Shown here piece by piece: positions 53,920 through 63,405 of a stretch of DNA of 64,000 nt. Source of the stretch: PXAP01 sp964421595. GTDB lineage: Bacteria; Bacteroidota; Bacteroidia; Bacteroidales; PUMT01. Numbering within the stretch: the stretch's first letter is position 1; every line of letters begins with the position of its first letter. The stretch is taken from positions 19,768 through 83,767 of the forward strand of contig CAYQXY010000023.1 of assembly GCA_964421595.1 (NCBI GenBank), written 5' to 3'. The notes below the pieces were generated by a model. It was given only the letters and a program-made list of their open reading frames with translations. It was not told where the DNA came from and ran no database searches. The position numbers and the translations under genes were made by a program.

Positions 53920-56355
53920 TTACAATACCGCAATCTTTTTCCTGGATTGCTCCATCCGGGAGATTAAAGGTTTCTTGCCCTTTTTGGTTTTATCGGTGTA
54001 AGCATACTTGCCATATCGTAATTTATCTTCATTGTTGTCGTTGGCAAGCAGATAAACGTCTTTTATATTTTTACCTTCTATATCTTCAATGTTCGCAGCC
54101 AGGGCTTTTTTCTTGGTATAACCCAGTCTTGTAACATATAGCTTAATATCAGCAATATTCATAAGATAGAACGCATCTGTAACAAGTCCGTATGGCGGGG
54201 TATCAATTATTATAAAATCATATATCTTCCTTAACTCATTAAAAAGATCATGTGTCTTGGTGCTCGATATTAACTCGATTGGGTTTGGCGGGATTTGTCC
54301 TGCCTGGATTATATCAAGGTTGGGCACCTCGGTAGGGACGATTATTTCTTCCAGAGTTGCTTTTTTAATGAGATATGAACTGATACCTACAAGTTCTTTG
54401 GCATTGAATACTTCATTAATGAATTTATTGGGGTTTCTAAGGTCAAACTCAACCAGAACCGTTTTACTGTTGGCCAGTGCAAAACTTGTTGCCAGATTGA
54501 TAGAAGAAAATGATTTTCCTTCTCCCGGCAAAGAAGAGGTAACCAGTATTGTCTTATGAGTTTCGCCACGCAGGTAATAAACCAGATTCGTACGCAAAAT
54601 ATGAAATGCCTCTGCGATTGGTGAACGTGGGTGCTCTCTTACAACATTCTGCTGGGGATTGTCATTGGTAGGTATTGATCCTATAATTGGCAATGCTGTA
54701 ATGGCTTTTATGTCATCCTTGCTGGCTACACTGTTGGCAATTAGTTTTACACTTACTACAAAAAGTGAAGGCAGAAGCAAGCCAATGAAAACTGAGAAAA
54801 ACAATACTATTATCCTGTTGGGACTTGCTATTCCCATATGTTTGGGCGGTTCAATTATTCGGGCATCAGGTAGTTTGGAAGCCTTAACAATTTGTGCCTG
54901 GATCCTTCGCTCAAGCAGAGAAGTGTAGATCGCGTCATTCAGGTTAAATCTTCTCTCAATTCCAAGTAATTGTCTCTGGGTCCCGGGCAATTCAGCAAAC
55001 TGCCGGTCAAGAGTGCTTATTTTTGAGTTAAGTTCATTTAATTCACGCCTGGCTGAATTTATTGAAAAGTTAATATTTTCAGTTATCTGATTTTTCAGAT
55101 TATTTATACTTATGTCTATCGTCTGAAGACGGGGGTTTCTTAACTGATCCTGACTTATAATCCTTTGCTTATCTGAGTTTAAATCCATAAGATTCTGGAT
55201 CAGGGTATTGAGAAGAGGATCGGTAAGGTTAAACGCAGAGGGAGCCATAATCATTGAAGAGTCCTTAAATTCAGTAAAGTAATCATTCAATTGATTAAGA
55301 TGTCCAAGCCTTCTTTGTGTCTCCTCTCTCATAACTCTGGCATTCTCGAGCTGTACGTAGACGTTTTGAGCTTTTTCCTCGATATTCATTACACTGTTAT
55401 CACTTCTGAGTGTCTGTAACTGCTGTTCAGACCTGGTTAGCTCGTCTGATACATCAACCAGTTGCCGGTCAATATGTTCTATGGTTTTATTTGCCAGGAA
55501 ATTAGCTTCCTCAAGATTAGTATTAATATACTTGTTAATAAGGGCATCGAGGAATTCAAGTCCCAGCCGGCTATTGGGCGATTTAAAGGACAGTTCTGCC
55601 AATGAAGATTCAATATTTTGAGAATTAATACTAAGTGCCCCCTTGAAGGAGCCTGCCAGCCAGTTTAAATTATTGAATTTAAAAAACATGTCCTTGCCAA
55701 TATACCTCTCCGGATCAAAATTTGAATTGAGGAGAATGGTGAAAGATGCCATTTCGTTTTCGATGAGTGATCCGAAATTATAGATGCCATTCAGGTTGAA
55801 ATTTGCTGAATTGGAAAGAACCCTTTCATTTGAAAAAGACATAATTACAGTCTCATCACTTGAGGCTGATATCTGAAACTTTTCTTCATCAAGTATTTTA
55901 ACATGAATATAAATCTCTGCGGGCTGAGGATGATTATCAGTAGGAATAACCATAAACGGCGAACTGTTATATATATTTGTATAGCTGAAGGTGAACCTTT
56001 TTGGGATCAATTCATCCTGCATATAATAAAAAGTCCGCAAGTCCATATCACCAACCACTTCCCTTATAAGAGGCAGCGATTGCATGAAATAAACCTCATT
56101 CTGCAGTTTCTTGTCCTGCGCAACAATATCAAATGCCCTTAAAATATCATTTGGACCTCTTCCTAAGTTATTTCCACCTTCAAGCATCAACAGAACAGAA
56201 CTATTGACCTTGTAGGTTTTTGAGGCATATTTTAAATAAAATAAAGAGAAACTAATGAATATTACCAGCGAAATAACCAATAGGTACCAGTATTTCATTA
56301 AATCTTTTAGCAGTTGTAAAAGATTGCTGGTCAGTATGTCTTCTGAATTTTTCAT
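53920..56355 (-). CDS. Polysaccharide co-polymerase/tyrosine autokinase (Wzc-like)
   Basis: 811 aa inner-membrane protein controlling chain length and export. The first transmembrane helix lies at about residues 20-42 ('YWYLLVISLVIFISFSLFY'). A long periplasmic coiled-coil region follows (about 270-480, 'IDRQLVDVSDELTRSEQQLQ'). The second helix is at about 515-540. The cytoplasmic BY-kinase domain has Walker A 'TSSLPGEGKSFSSINLA' (about 602), Walker A-prime 'VLVEFDLRNP' and Walker B 'DFIIIDTPPYG'. The C-terminal tail has only two close tyrosines (KYAY). The partner OPX protein is encoded just upstream in the same operon. Confidence 0.95.
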   Translation of the reverse strand: MKNSEDILTSNLLQLLKDLMKYWYLLVISLVIFISFSLFYLKYASKTYKVNSSVLLMLEGGNNLGRGPNDILRAFDIVAQDKKLQNEVYFMQSLPLIREVVGDMDLRTFYYMQDELIPKRFTFSYTNIYNSSPFMVIPTDNHPQPAEIYIHVKILDEEKFQISASSDETVIMSFSNERVLSNSANFNLNGIYNFGSLIENEMASFTILLNSNFDPERYIGKDMFFKFNNLNWLAGSFKGALSINSQNIESSLAELSFKSPNSRLGLEFLDALINKYINTNLEEANFLANKTIEHIDRQLVDVSDELTRSEQQLQTLRSDNSVMNIEEKAQNVYVQLENARVMREETQRRLGHLNQLNDYFTEFKDSSMIMAPSAFNLTDPLLNTLIQNLMDLNSDKQRIISQDQLRNPRLQTIDISINNLKNQITENINFSINSARRELNELNSKISTLDRQFAELPGTQRQLLGIERRFNLNDAIYTSLLERRIQAQIVKASKLPDARIIEPPKHMGIASPNRIIVLFFSVFIGLLLPSLFVVSVKLIANSVASKDDIKAITALPIIGSIPTNDNPQQNVVREHPRSPIAEAFHILRTNLVYYLRGETHKTILVTSSLPGEGKSFSSINLATSFALANSKTVLVEFDLRNPNKFINEVFNAKELVGISSYLIKKATLEEIIVPTEVPNLDIIQAGQIPPNPIELISSTKTHDLFNELRKIYDFIIIDTPPYGLVTDAFYLMNIADIKLYVTRLGYTKKKALAANIEDIEGKNIKDVYLLANDNNEDKLRYGKYAYTDKTKKGKKPLISRMEQSRKKIAVL

Positions 56356-56473
56356 GACTAATATATTTAACTTGTACCAAAATCAGTAAGAATTCATTCT
56401 CTCATATTTCCGGCACTATATAGTTCTAAATTAAGTAAACTTAGTGTTTATTTAATTTATTTCATATTACTTC

Positions 56474-57217
56474 TTAATTTGTAATAAATGAGTAAACAAA
56501 AATCCCTGTCGTAATTAATGAAAAAATCAGGTTATATGGTACGGTGGCAATGCCAAATATTTTTCTCCCCAGAGGTTCTACAAAAATAATATCATCAGAT
56601 TTTATCAGATAATGCTCCGACTCCAGCAGGTCATCGGTAGTAAGGTCTACGTATGTCTTTGTTCTTGTTATTCCCTCTTCCCTTATTACAAGAACTTTTC
56701 TGCGATTTCCAAAGTCGGTTATATCCTGAGCATAACCAATTGCCTGCAAGATATTAATATTCTTGTAATTAAATACATATACCCCGGGGTTTCTTACCTC
56801 TCCTAAAACAGTAACCTTTGTATTAATGAACCTCACATAAGCCGATGGAATGAACATGTACTGGCTCAGTGCTGTTTCAATTTCATCAGATGCCTGTTCA
56901 AGTGTAAGACCCGCTAATTGTATCCGGTTAATATATGGTAATTTTATTGTCCCATCATCGCTAACAGTATGACTTAAGAGAGTAGGGTCTATCCTTCCCC
57001 CCTGATCCTGAAAATTAACAACAGCTTGTTCATCGTCGGCGCTGGTAATCCTTATATAAAGCTCATCACCCGGCGATATTATATTATCCAGTTGTTGTCC
57101 CACGAATTCCCTGTCGGTTACTCTGTCAGATTGAACATAGGGCAGGGGCAGACATGAAGAAAAGAACAAAAGTGAAATTAATATGAATAAAACCGGATGG
57201 CTTAAAAAGTGTTTCAT
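56474..57217 (-). CDS. Outer-membrane polysaccharide export lipoprotein (Wza/OPX-like)
   Basis: 247 aa with a lipoprotein signal (Cys22 in FFSSC). The polysaccharide export domain has 'ISPGDELYIRITSAD' (about 50-64). An SLBB-type domain has 'VTVLGEVRNPGVYVF' and 'IREEGITRTKTYVDL'. A C-terminal hydrophobic segment 'VPYNLIFSLITTGIFVYSFI' may anchor it in a membrane. It is 118 bp upstream of the Wzc-like gene on the same strand. Confidence 0.94.
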   Translation of the reverse strand: MKHFLSHPVLFILISLLFFSSCLPLPYVQSDRVTDREFVGQQLDNIISPGDELYIRITSADDEQAVVNFQDQGGRIDPTLLSHTVSDDGTIKLPYINRIQLAGLTLEQASDEIETALSQYMFIPSAYVRFINTKVTVLGEVRNPGVYVFNYKNINILQAIGYAQDITDFGNRRKVLVIREEGITRTKTYVDLTTDDLLESEHYLIKSDDIIFVEPLGRKIFGIATVPYNLIFSLITTGIFVYSFITN

Positions 57218-57360
57218 TTTAATAGAGGCTTTAAATAAATATTGAATAATGGGTTCTTAGGTGGAATAACAAAACAGATTACCTATATGTTCAAAATATG
57301 AGACTAATAATGTTTCCATATGGTCTTTCTGATAATATGTTTTGTTGATTGTATGGGAAA

Positions 57361-58866
57361 TTATCTTCCTGCGGCTAAGAAAAAGGCAGTAATTGTTTTA
57401 TAGACAAGTTGTGCATCCCGGCCAAGCGACCAGTTGTCAATATAGTTGAGGTCCATTTGCATCCATTTATCAAACTTTATATCATTTCTTTGAGGCATTA
57501 TCTGCCAGGTGCATGTTATGCCGGGCTTTACGGAAAGCCTCCTGAGCTGCCAGCGTTTATATTGTTTTACTTCTGACTCCAGTGGTGGGCGTGGACCGAT
57601 TAGTGACATTTCGCCCCTTATCACGTTGTAAAGCTGAGGGAACTCATCAATTCCGGTTTTTCTGAGGAAACTACCCAGTCTTGTAATTCTGGGGTCATTT
57701 TTCATTTTAAATGTTGGTCCGTCCATCTCATTGCTTTCCTTAAGTTGCTCCTTAAGTTCTTCAGCATTAACCACCATTGTACGGAATTTAAAGAGTCTGA
57801 ATTTTCTTCCTCTGAGACCAACTCTTTCCTGTTTAAAAAATACCGGGCCTTTTGAATCAAGTTTAATTAATATGGTAATTAAGAGAAGCAAGGGAGAAAG
57901 CAAAAAAACAGCGATCAAAGATAAATACAGATCTGCAATGGTCTTTATCTCTAGCGGTAATTTCAATGCAGGCGTATCTACCAGTGTCAGGTTGCCATTT
58001 TGATTGACAGTCACAGGATTTATCTGCATAGAATCAACCGTTGACTCACATGACTGTAGACGAAAAACAACTCCAATTTCATTGCATATTCCGGCAAGTT
58101 TGAGAATCTCTTTATCATCAGCGTCTTTTTTGCAATAAAGAACCTCATCAATTATATTTCTGTCAATTGTGTTTTTAATGTCATTTGTGTCAGGATAAAC
58201 CTTAATGCCATGGCCGTATTTCTTTTTAATTTTTTCAGAACCGGTAATTAATGAGACTATTTTAATACCCCACTCTTTATTTTGAATAATCTCATCAACT
58301 ATTCCAATATAACTTTCGTCAACTATAGCCATGACATGCCATAAGTTATATCCGCTTGCCCGGAAGATCTTTATTTTATAAATTGATAATAATCTGATTG
58401 CAAGAGTGACAAGCATGCTTATCGCTACATAGGTAAAAATAAAAACAATTGAAATTGATGTCAGATTAAGGATAAATTTAAAACTTATTAAAATAAGCAA
58501 AATGAAAAAATTGCCCCGTATGAAATGAATGATAACTGTCAGGTATCTTTGGTTCCGTGGTAGTTTTGACATCACAGTAAGTTGTGAAAGCGTATACCAG
58601 GAAATTAAGATAAGAATGCTGAAAATGGCGAATTGAGTTAAATCAAACTGCCAGGAGTGATTAAAGTAGTTAAAATACTGCAATATGAAAAGTTTAAACT
58701 CCACTTCATAGAAAGGGAATTTAAAGTTATCAATTAAATACTCTGTTAAGAAAAAGGATAGCGGTATACACACAATTATTGCAATCAATTCAATAATGTC
58801 CATAATATTACTCAATTCCATTTTTGGAAGAGGTAGGTTTTTCCGGTATATGCTTTTTTTAAGCAT
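57361..58866 (-). CDS. Exopolysaccharide polyprenyl glycosylphosphotransferase (initiating enzyme), copy 1
   Basis: 501 aa. It has about four to five N-terminal transmembrane segments. A soluble middle domain follows, then the bacterial sugar-transferase domain (about residues 305-501) with 'GPVFFKQERVGLRGRKFRLF', 'FRTMVVNAEELKEQLK', 'KTGIDEFPQLYNVIRGEMSL' and 'GPRPPLESEVKQYKRWQL'. It transfers a hexose-1-phosphate to undecaprenyl phosphate, starting the repeat unit. Together with a near-identical domain arrangement in the upstream gene it forms a tandem pair. Confidence 0.94.
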   Translation of the reverse strand: MLKKSIYRKNLPLPKMELSNIMDIIELIAIIVCIPLSFFLTEYLIDNFKFPFYEVEFKLFILQYFNYFNHSWQFDLTQFAIFSILILISWYTLSQLTVMSKLPRNQRYLTVIIHFIRGNFFILLILISFKFILNLTSISIVFIFTYVAISMLVTLAIRLLSIYKIKIFRASGYNLWHVMAIVDESYIGIVDEIIQNKEWGIKIVSLITGSEKIKKKYGHGIKVYPDTNDIKNTIDRNIIDEVLYCKKDADDKEILKLAGICNEIGVVFRLQSCESTVDSMQINPVTVNQNGNLTLVDTPALKLPLEIKTIADLYLSLIAVFLLSPLLLLITILIKLDSKGPVFFKQERVGLRGRKFRLFKFRTMVVNAEELKEQLKESNEMDGPTFKMKNDPRITRLGSFLRKTGIDEFPQLYNVIRGEMSLIGPRPPLESEVKQYKRWQLRRLSVKPGITCTWQIMPQRNDIKFDKWMQMDLNYIDNWSLGRDAQLVYKTITAFFLAAGR

Positions 58867-59186
58867 AAGACATTGTAGAATTGATCAGATTAAGTAAAGA
58901 AAAAGTATTCGAAAATTATTCCTAAGCAGGAATTGTAACAACCTAAAGTCGCTTTCTATCAAATAAACCCTCAATAATTCCTATGAATTTTTACCTAAAT
59001 TACTATAAGAAAAACACTTTTCAAAAGATTATGTTTGATCCAATCAGGTAATTTTTATCAATCTGCAAAAACCATAGACAAATGAATGGTTATAAATGAT
59101 TAAAACTCCAATTATTGTTGACGGTCTTTCAGTGACCTGTAAATAAGAGGGTTAGGCCCAAAAACAATCAGTGCTTTTATTATATC
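58867..59186. other. Spacer between the two initiating transferases
   Basis: 320-bp AT-rich spacer with no gene, hairpin or repeat that I can see. Confidence 0.4.
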
Positions 59187-60644
59187 TCATCTCCCGCTGG
59201 CTAAAAACATTGAACTTATAGTTTTAAAAAATAGTTTAATATCTTCTGTCAAAGACCAATTATCAATATAATTCAGGTCCAGTTGCATCCATTTTTCAAA
59301 CTTCACATCATTCCTGTTCGGACTTATCTGCCATGTACAAGTAATGCCAGGTTTCACTGAAAGTCTTCTCAACTGCCACCGTTTATATTGTTTAACCTCC
59401 GATTCGAGCGGTGGTCTTGGTCCGATCAATGACATTTCACCTGCTATGACATTAAAAAGCTGCGGAAACTCATCCAGGCCGGTTTTTCTAAGAAACCTGC
59501 CAACCCTGGTTATCCTGGGATCATCTTTCATTTTGAAAGTTGGACCATCCATTTCATTCTGTTCCTTTAATTTTTCGAGCAGTTGTTCCGCATTTACTGC
59601 CATGGTACGGAATTTAAACAGAATGAACTTCCTGCCTCTTAAGCCTATCCGTTCCTGTTTAAAGAACACTGGTCCCCTTGACTCCAATTTGATCAATCCG
59701 GCAATAATCAAGAACAAAGGCATGAGCAGGATGGCTGCAGTGATGGCAAAATAGATATCGGCCATTGTTTTTATTATAAGTGGCATATTATTGGATGGGA
59801 TATCTACCAATGCCAGTTGTTTACGGTCATCAATTGTTTTCATCTGCAGTGTTACCTGATCAACTGGTGATGCACAGGACTGAAGTCTGAAAATAACTCC
59901 TATTTCATCGCATATATTTACAATCCTGTTGATCTCTTCCTCGTCAATCTGGCTTTTACTGTAAATTACCTCATCAACCACATGATTATCGAGAATACTT
60001 TTAATGTTAAGAGTATCGGGATATATATTAAACCTCTTATCGTACTTTTTTGCAATTTTACCTGATTGGGTTATTATTGAGTCAATTTTAAAGCCCCATT
60101 CTTTCTGATTAATAAACCTTTCAATTATATCTGCAGAACAACTGTCAGCGATTATCATGACATGACGTAAATTGTGGCCATTTGTCCGGTATATTTTAAG
60201 TTTACTGAAGGCAATCATCCTCATGGTGAATGTAATGATCATGCTGATCGGAACAAGGAAAAAAATAAAAATATGGGGTATTGACTGAAGATTGAAAATA
60301 ATTTTCAATAGTAATAATACAACCAGATTAAGAAAATTCACCCGTACAAAATGGAAGAAAAGTGTCAGATATCTCTGAGTTCGGGGCAGCTTTGCCATGG
60401 ACATTACCTGATAAAGAACTATCCATGAGATTATGATCAGTACACTGAAAAAGGCAAACTGCTGTAAATCAAACTTCCATACATAGTTAAAATAGGCAAG
60501 AAAACGGCTTGTAATGAAATATGCAATCGGAATGGAAATCATGATTGTGAAAAATTCGATCAGATCCATTGTTCGTTTCAACCTGGCTTCCTTCCTTAAA
60601 GTTTCATTAGAAATCTTCTTATTTGATCCGGATACTTTAAACAT
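59187..60644 (-). CDS. Exopolysaccharide polyprenyl glycosylphosphotransferase (initiating enzyme), copy 2
   Basis: 485 aa paralogue of the gene at 57361. The C-terminal domain has 'GPVFFKQERIGLRGRKFILF', 'FRTMAVNAEQLLEKLK', 'KTGLDEFPQLFNVIAGEMSL' and 'SVKPGITCTWQISPNRND'. The N-terminal membrane part and the middle domain are more diverged than the catalytic end. The presence of both suggests two initiating sugars or two polymers, or one copy may be redundant. Confidence 0.94.
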   Translation of the reverse strand: MFKVSGSNKKISNETLRKEARLKRTMDLIEFFTIMISIPIAYFITSRFLAYFNYVWKFDLQQFAFFSVLIIISWIVLYQVMSMAKLPRTQRYLTLFFHFVRVNFLNLVVLLLLKIIFNLQSIPHIFIFFLVPISMIITFTMRMIAFSKLKIYRTNGHNLRHVMIIADSCSADIIERFINQKEWGFKIDSIITQSGKIAKKYDKRFNIYPDTLNIKSILDNHVVDEVIYSKSQIDEEEINRIVNICDEIGVIFRLQSCASPVDQVTLQMKTIDDRKQLALVDIPSNNMPLIIKTMADIYFAITAAILLMPLFLIIAGLIKLESRGPVFFKQERIGLRGRKFILFKFRTMAVNAEQLLEKLKEQNEMDGPTFKMKDDPRITRVGRFLRKTGLDEFPQLFNVIAGEMSLIGPRPPLESEVKQYKRWQLRRLSVKPGITCTWQISPNRNDVKFEKWMQLDLNYIDNWSLTEDIKLFFKTISSMFLASGR

Positions 60645-61131
60645 AATTCAAAATTCAAGTAAGACTGATAATATTCAACAGTAAGGTTAAGTTAAAAGCG
60701 GGAGATAAGTTCAAAATGACCTATAGAATTTTTACCAATCTTCAAAACTACAGGGTAAATGGTTCATAATCTATGACCAGACTTGCATGTCAGGATAAGT
60801 ATCTGACATTCAGTACGAATATCAGTACTGGAATCAGTGTATGAATCATTTACATGCAATATGCTTGTCAGTCAGGGGAGAAAGCAGAGGAGATCTTTAC
60901 CAGGGTATCTGTCATGGTCTGTTTTGACACAAATATATTATGCACGGTAGTTTTTCATTTAGCCTGATTAATTCAAAAACTTAGAAATATGCTTAAGTAT
61001 TTGAGCCTCTGGATAAAAAATTATTCTCCATAAAGACATTAAAATGCTGAATTTCATTCTCAAGCGAATATTTATGAATTAATGAGGTTAGCGATATACC
61101 AGATCAGGATAAAACACTTTTTAAATGATAT
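60645..61131. other. Spacer upstream of the second initiating transferase
   Basis: 487 bp, AT rich, with a small palindrome-like CAGTAC-GAATATC-AGTACTG near 60812-60831. No gene is seen. Confidence 0.35.
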
Positions 61132-62136
61132 TCAGTTATTTTCATGCTTTCTCCAGTATTCGGGTTCAATATTCCAGTACTTGCCAAGTTGGAAATCAAA
61201 GGATTCAGGCTCAAACCTTGCCAGTCCGCTACCTTCATAATGTGTTAATTCACCAAAATATATTTTTGAATCCACGTTATAAAAATCAACCCTTACATAA
61301 TCGAAGGGAAGCGACAGCTTCTCTGCAAGTGCAACCATCTCTGCAAGATTTGATGGTTTTTCAAAATTATGGCTTTGCTGGTAGCCGGGAACTCTGGCTG
61401 GAATAACATTCCATTCGGTATCAAAGAATGAGGTAATTATTCCCCGTCCAAAACGGTTCCTGGTAACTCTCAGCATCCTGCATTTACCATGGAAACAATA
61501 TAGCTTATAATCATGGGGAAGCTCCCCCGTGCTGGTTTCGAGTAATTTCTCAATTATTATTTTTCGTTTGATATTTCTGTAAGCCCACTCACTTTGGTAT
61601 AATCCGTAATTTTTTTTCAACCATTTTTTACATCTCTTAATTATACTCTCTCTGTCTGTCTGGTCTTTCCCAGTTACTATCAGATGCATCATACTGCCAT
61701 GATTGGGTTTAATAACAAACTTATCGGGCAGATCCTGAAAAGGAATTTTCTCCGGGTCATCTGTTACAGAATATAACGGTATTAAAATTTCATTTGCTGC
61801 TTTCTCGCCAAGAACTTTTTTCAGGTATTCCCTTACATTATATTTATCGGCAGTCACAGTAAGAAGTGGGTTTCTGTCGAAAAGTTTTTTCCAGATAATT
61901 TTTTCATTATAAGAACGGGGAGGATCAATATTTAATTCGTACTTCATTTTTTCGAAAAACAACTTTTTCAGATTTCTGTAATCCAGTAATTTATCTGAAT
62001 ATGCTTTGATATCTGCGTAAAGATAATTGACTGATCTGGGCATATACTGCATGAATCCTCTGTCATGAATGATTTTACTGTTCCCGTCTTCACGTACTGT
62101 TGTCTCTGTTGTATTTAGTGATTCATTCTTCATCAA
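61132..62136 (-). CDS. ATP-grasp fold TupA-like protein
   Basis: 334 aa. 'PPRSYNEKIIWKKLFDRNPL', 'ADKYNVREYLKKVLGE', 'KFVIKPNHGSMMHLIVTG', 'PHDYKLYCFHGKCRMLRV' and 'YVRVDFYNVDSKIYFGELTH' match the TupA-type ATP-grasp family. Members occur in teichuronopeptide and capsule clusters and are often listed as glycosyltransferase-like. The ATP-grasp fold suggests amide or ester ligation, for example of an amino acid to a uronate, but the reaction here is unknown. It is next to a GT4 gene on the same strand. Confidence 0.82.
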   Translation of the reverse strand: MMKNESLNTTETTVREDGNSKIIHDRGFMQYMPRSVNYLYADIKAYSDKLLDYRNLKKLFFEKMKYELNIDPPRSYNEKIIWKKLFDRNPLLTVTADKYNVREYLKKVLGEKAANEILIPLYSVTDDPEKIPFQDLPDKFVIKPNHGSMMHLIVTGKDQTDRESIIKRCKKWLKKNYGLYQSEWAYRNIKRKIIIEKLLETSTGELPHDYKLYCFHGKCRMLRVTRNRFGRGIITSFFDTEWNVIPARVPGYQQSHNFEKPSNLAEMVALAEKLSLPFDYVRVDFYNVDSKIYFGELTHYEGSGLARFEPESFDFQLGKYWNIEPEYWRKHENN

Positions 62137-62187
62137 TCAAAAAGGTTTTGAGTAGAGAAACACCTGGTTTAGCGTTTTTGAATTCGT

Positions 62188-63405
62188 TTATATTACCTTA
62201 CGAATAACAGACTTATCAATATAGTATTCGGCCTCTTCGGAAACCTGGAATACTTCCGGTTTCTGGTTGGTATTATAATTATCGAGAATTTTTTTTACCC
62301 CTTCACCCCAGACCTCCCAGTTTAATCTTTTTTCATAATAGTCACGGCTGGATTTTATTAGATTATAATAATCCTTATCTGACTTAAATATACTGATGAT
62401 CTTGTCACCATATTCAGTATGGTCTGATTGATAAGGGAGGGCGAATCCATTAACTCCATCCTTAACTACTTCAGTTACTCCACCTGTGTCTGTCGTTATA
62501 ACAGGAAGTCCGAATGATGCTGCTTCACAAAAAGCTATTCCCATACACTCTGCTCTTGTTGGTTGCAAATAGAAGTCTGAATTAAGCATCAAACTATGAA
62601 ATCTTTCCATACCTTCAGTCGTGTTCTTATCTATATAATCTATAATTTCAAGATCCTTGTCAATATATTCAGGTGGCGGAGTAAAACCAACTGCAATAAG
62701 TTTTACTGGTAAACCCACTGACCTGATGTACTGCATGGTTTTAAATGCCAGTTGAAACCCTTTCCTTTTATACTCCTTACCAATAAACAATAACTGGCAT
62801 ATATTGTTTTTTTTCTTTTTCAGGATCTGTTGAATATCTGGAACAAAGTCAATATTGGCACCCCTCGGCAGAACATGAACATTCCTCGCAGGAAACCTGT
62901 ATTGTTCTGTTACTGAATCTGCGGCCCATTTTGAGGCACATATAACAATTGAAGAATTATTAATGGCATTTTGTTCAATGCTATTACTCTCTTTACTTGA
63001 AAACCTGAAAAGATTAGTGTAACCGGGATAATAGTCGTGCAAATTAACAAATGTTGCATCTGTCGAATAAATCAGGGGGATATTTGTTTTTAGAAACGCT
63101 ATTTCGCATGAGGACTTATCGGCAAATATGAAGTCAAACTTTCCTTCTTTGAGCTTTCTGGAAAATATTCTTCCATAAATTCTGGATATAATCAGGCTGT
63201 GTCCATGATTATATTTTTTCCTGGTGAATTTTTGCAGGAAGTTGAATACTTTCTTAAGCCACCTTATAAGAAGATTGTTCACCGGCCCGAGATAAACAAT
63301 TTCTGTGCAGTATTTTTTAAGGGCTGAAGATTGGTAATAATAGACACCGGAAGAAGACTTTTTATCTAAAGGGTCTTTTGATGTTAGATAAGCTATTCTA
63401 TACAT
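62188..63405 (-). CDS. Glycosyltransferase family 4
   Basis: 405 aa GT-B enzyme. N-terminal 'MYRIAYLTSKDPLDKKSSSG' is followed by 'IVICASKWAADSVTEQY' and 'VHVLPRGANIDFVPD'. The donor site has 'LLFIGKEYKRKGFQLAFKTM' and 'PTRAECMGIAFCEAASFGLP' (E-x7-E motif), with 'GLPVITTDTGGVTEVVKDG'. It is the first gene of the minus-strand operon and is followed after 51 bp by the TupA-like gene. No donor or acceptor is predictable. Confidence 0.93.
   Translation of the reverse strand: MYRIAYLTSKDPLDKKSSSGVYYYQSSALKKYCTEIVYLGPVNNLLIRWLKKVFNFLQKFTRKKYNHGHSLIISRIYGRIFSRKLKEGKFDFIFADKSSCEIAFLKTNIPLIYSTDATFVNLHDYYPGYTNLFRFSSKESNSIEQNAINNSSIVICASKWAADSVTEQYRFPARNVHVLPRGANIDFVPDIQQILKKKKNNICQLLFIGKEYKRKGFQLAFKTMQYIRSVGLPVKLIAVGFTPPPEYIDKDLEIIDYIDKNTTEGMERFHSLMLNSDFYLQPTRAECMGIAFCEAASFGLPVITTDTGGVTEVVKDGVNGFALPYQSDHTEYGDKIISIFKSDKDYYNLIKSSRDYYEKRLNWEVWGEGVKKILDNYNTNQKPEVFQVSEEAEYYIDKSVIRKVI

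Noticed and set aside
59344..59754. 136-codon plus-strand ORF opposite the initiating transferase
   Set aside because: Shadow of the transferase's catalytic domain; the sense strand has clear family motifs.
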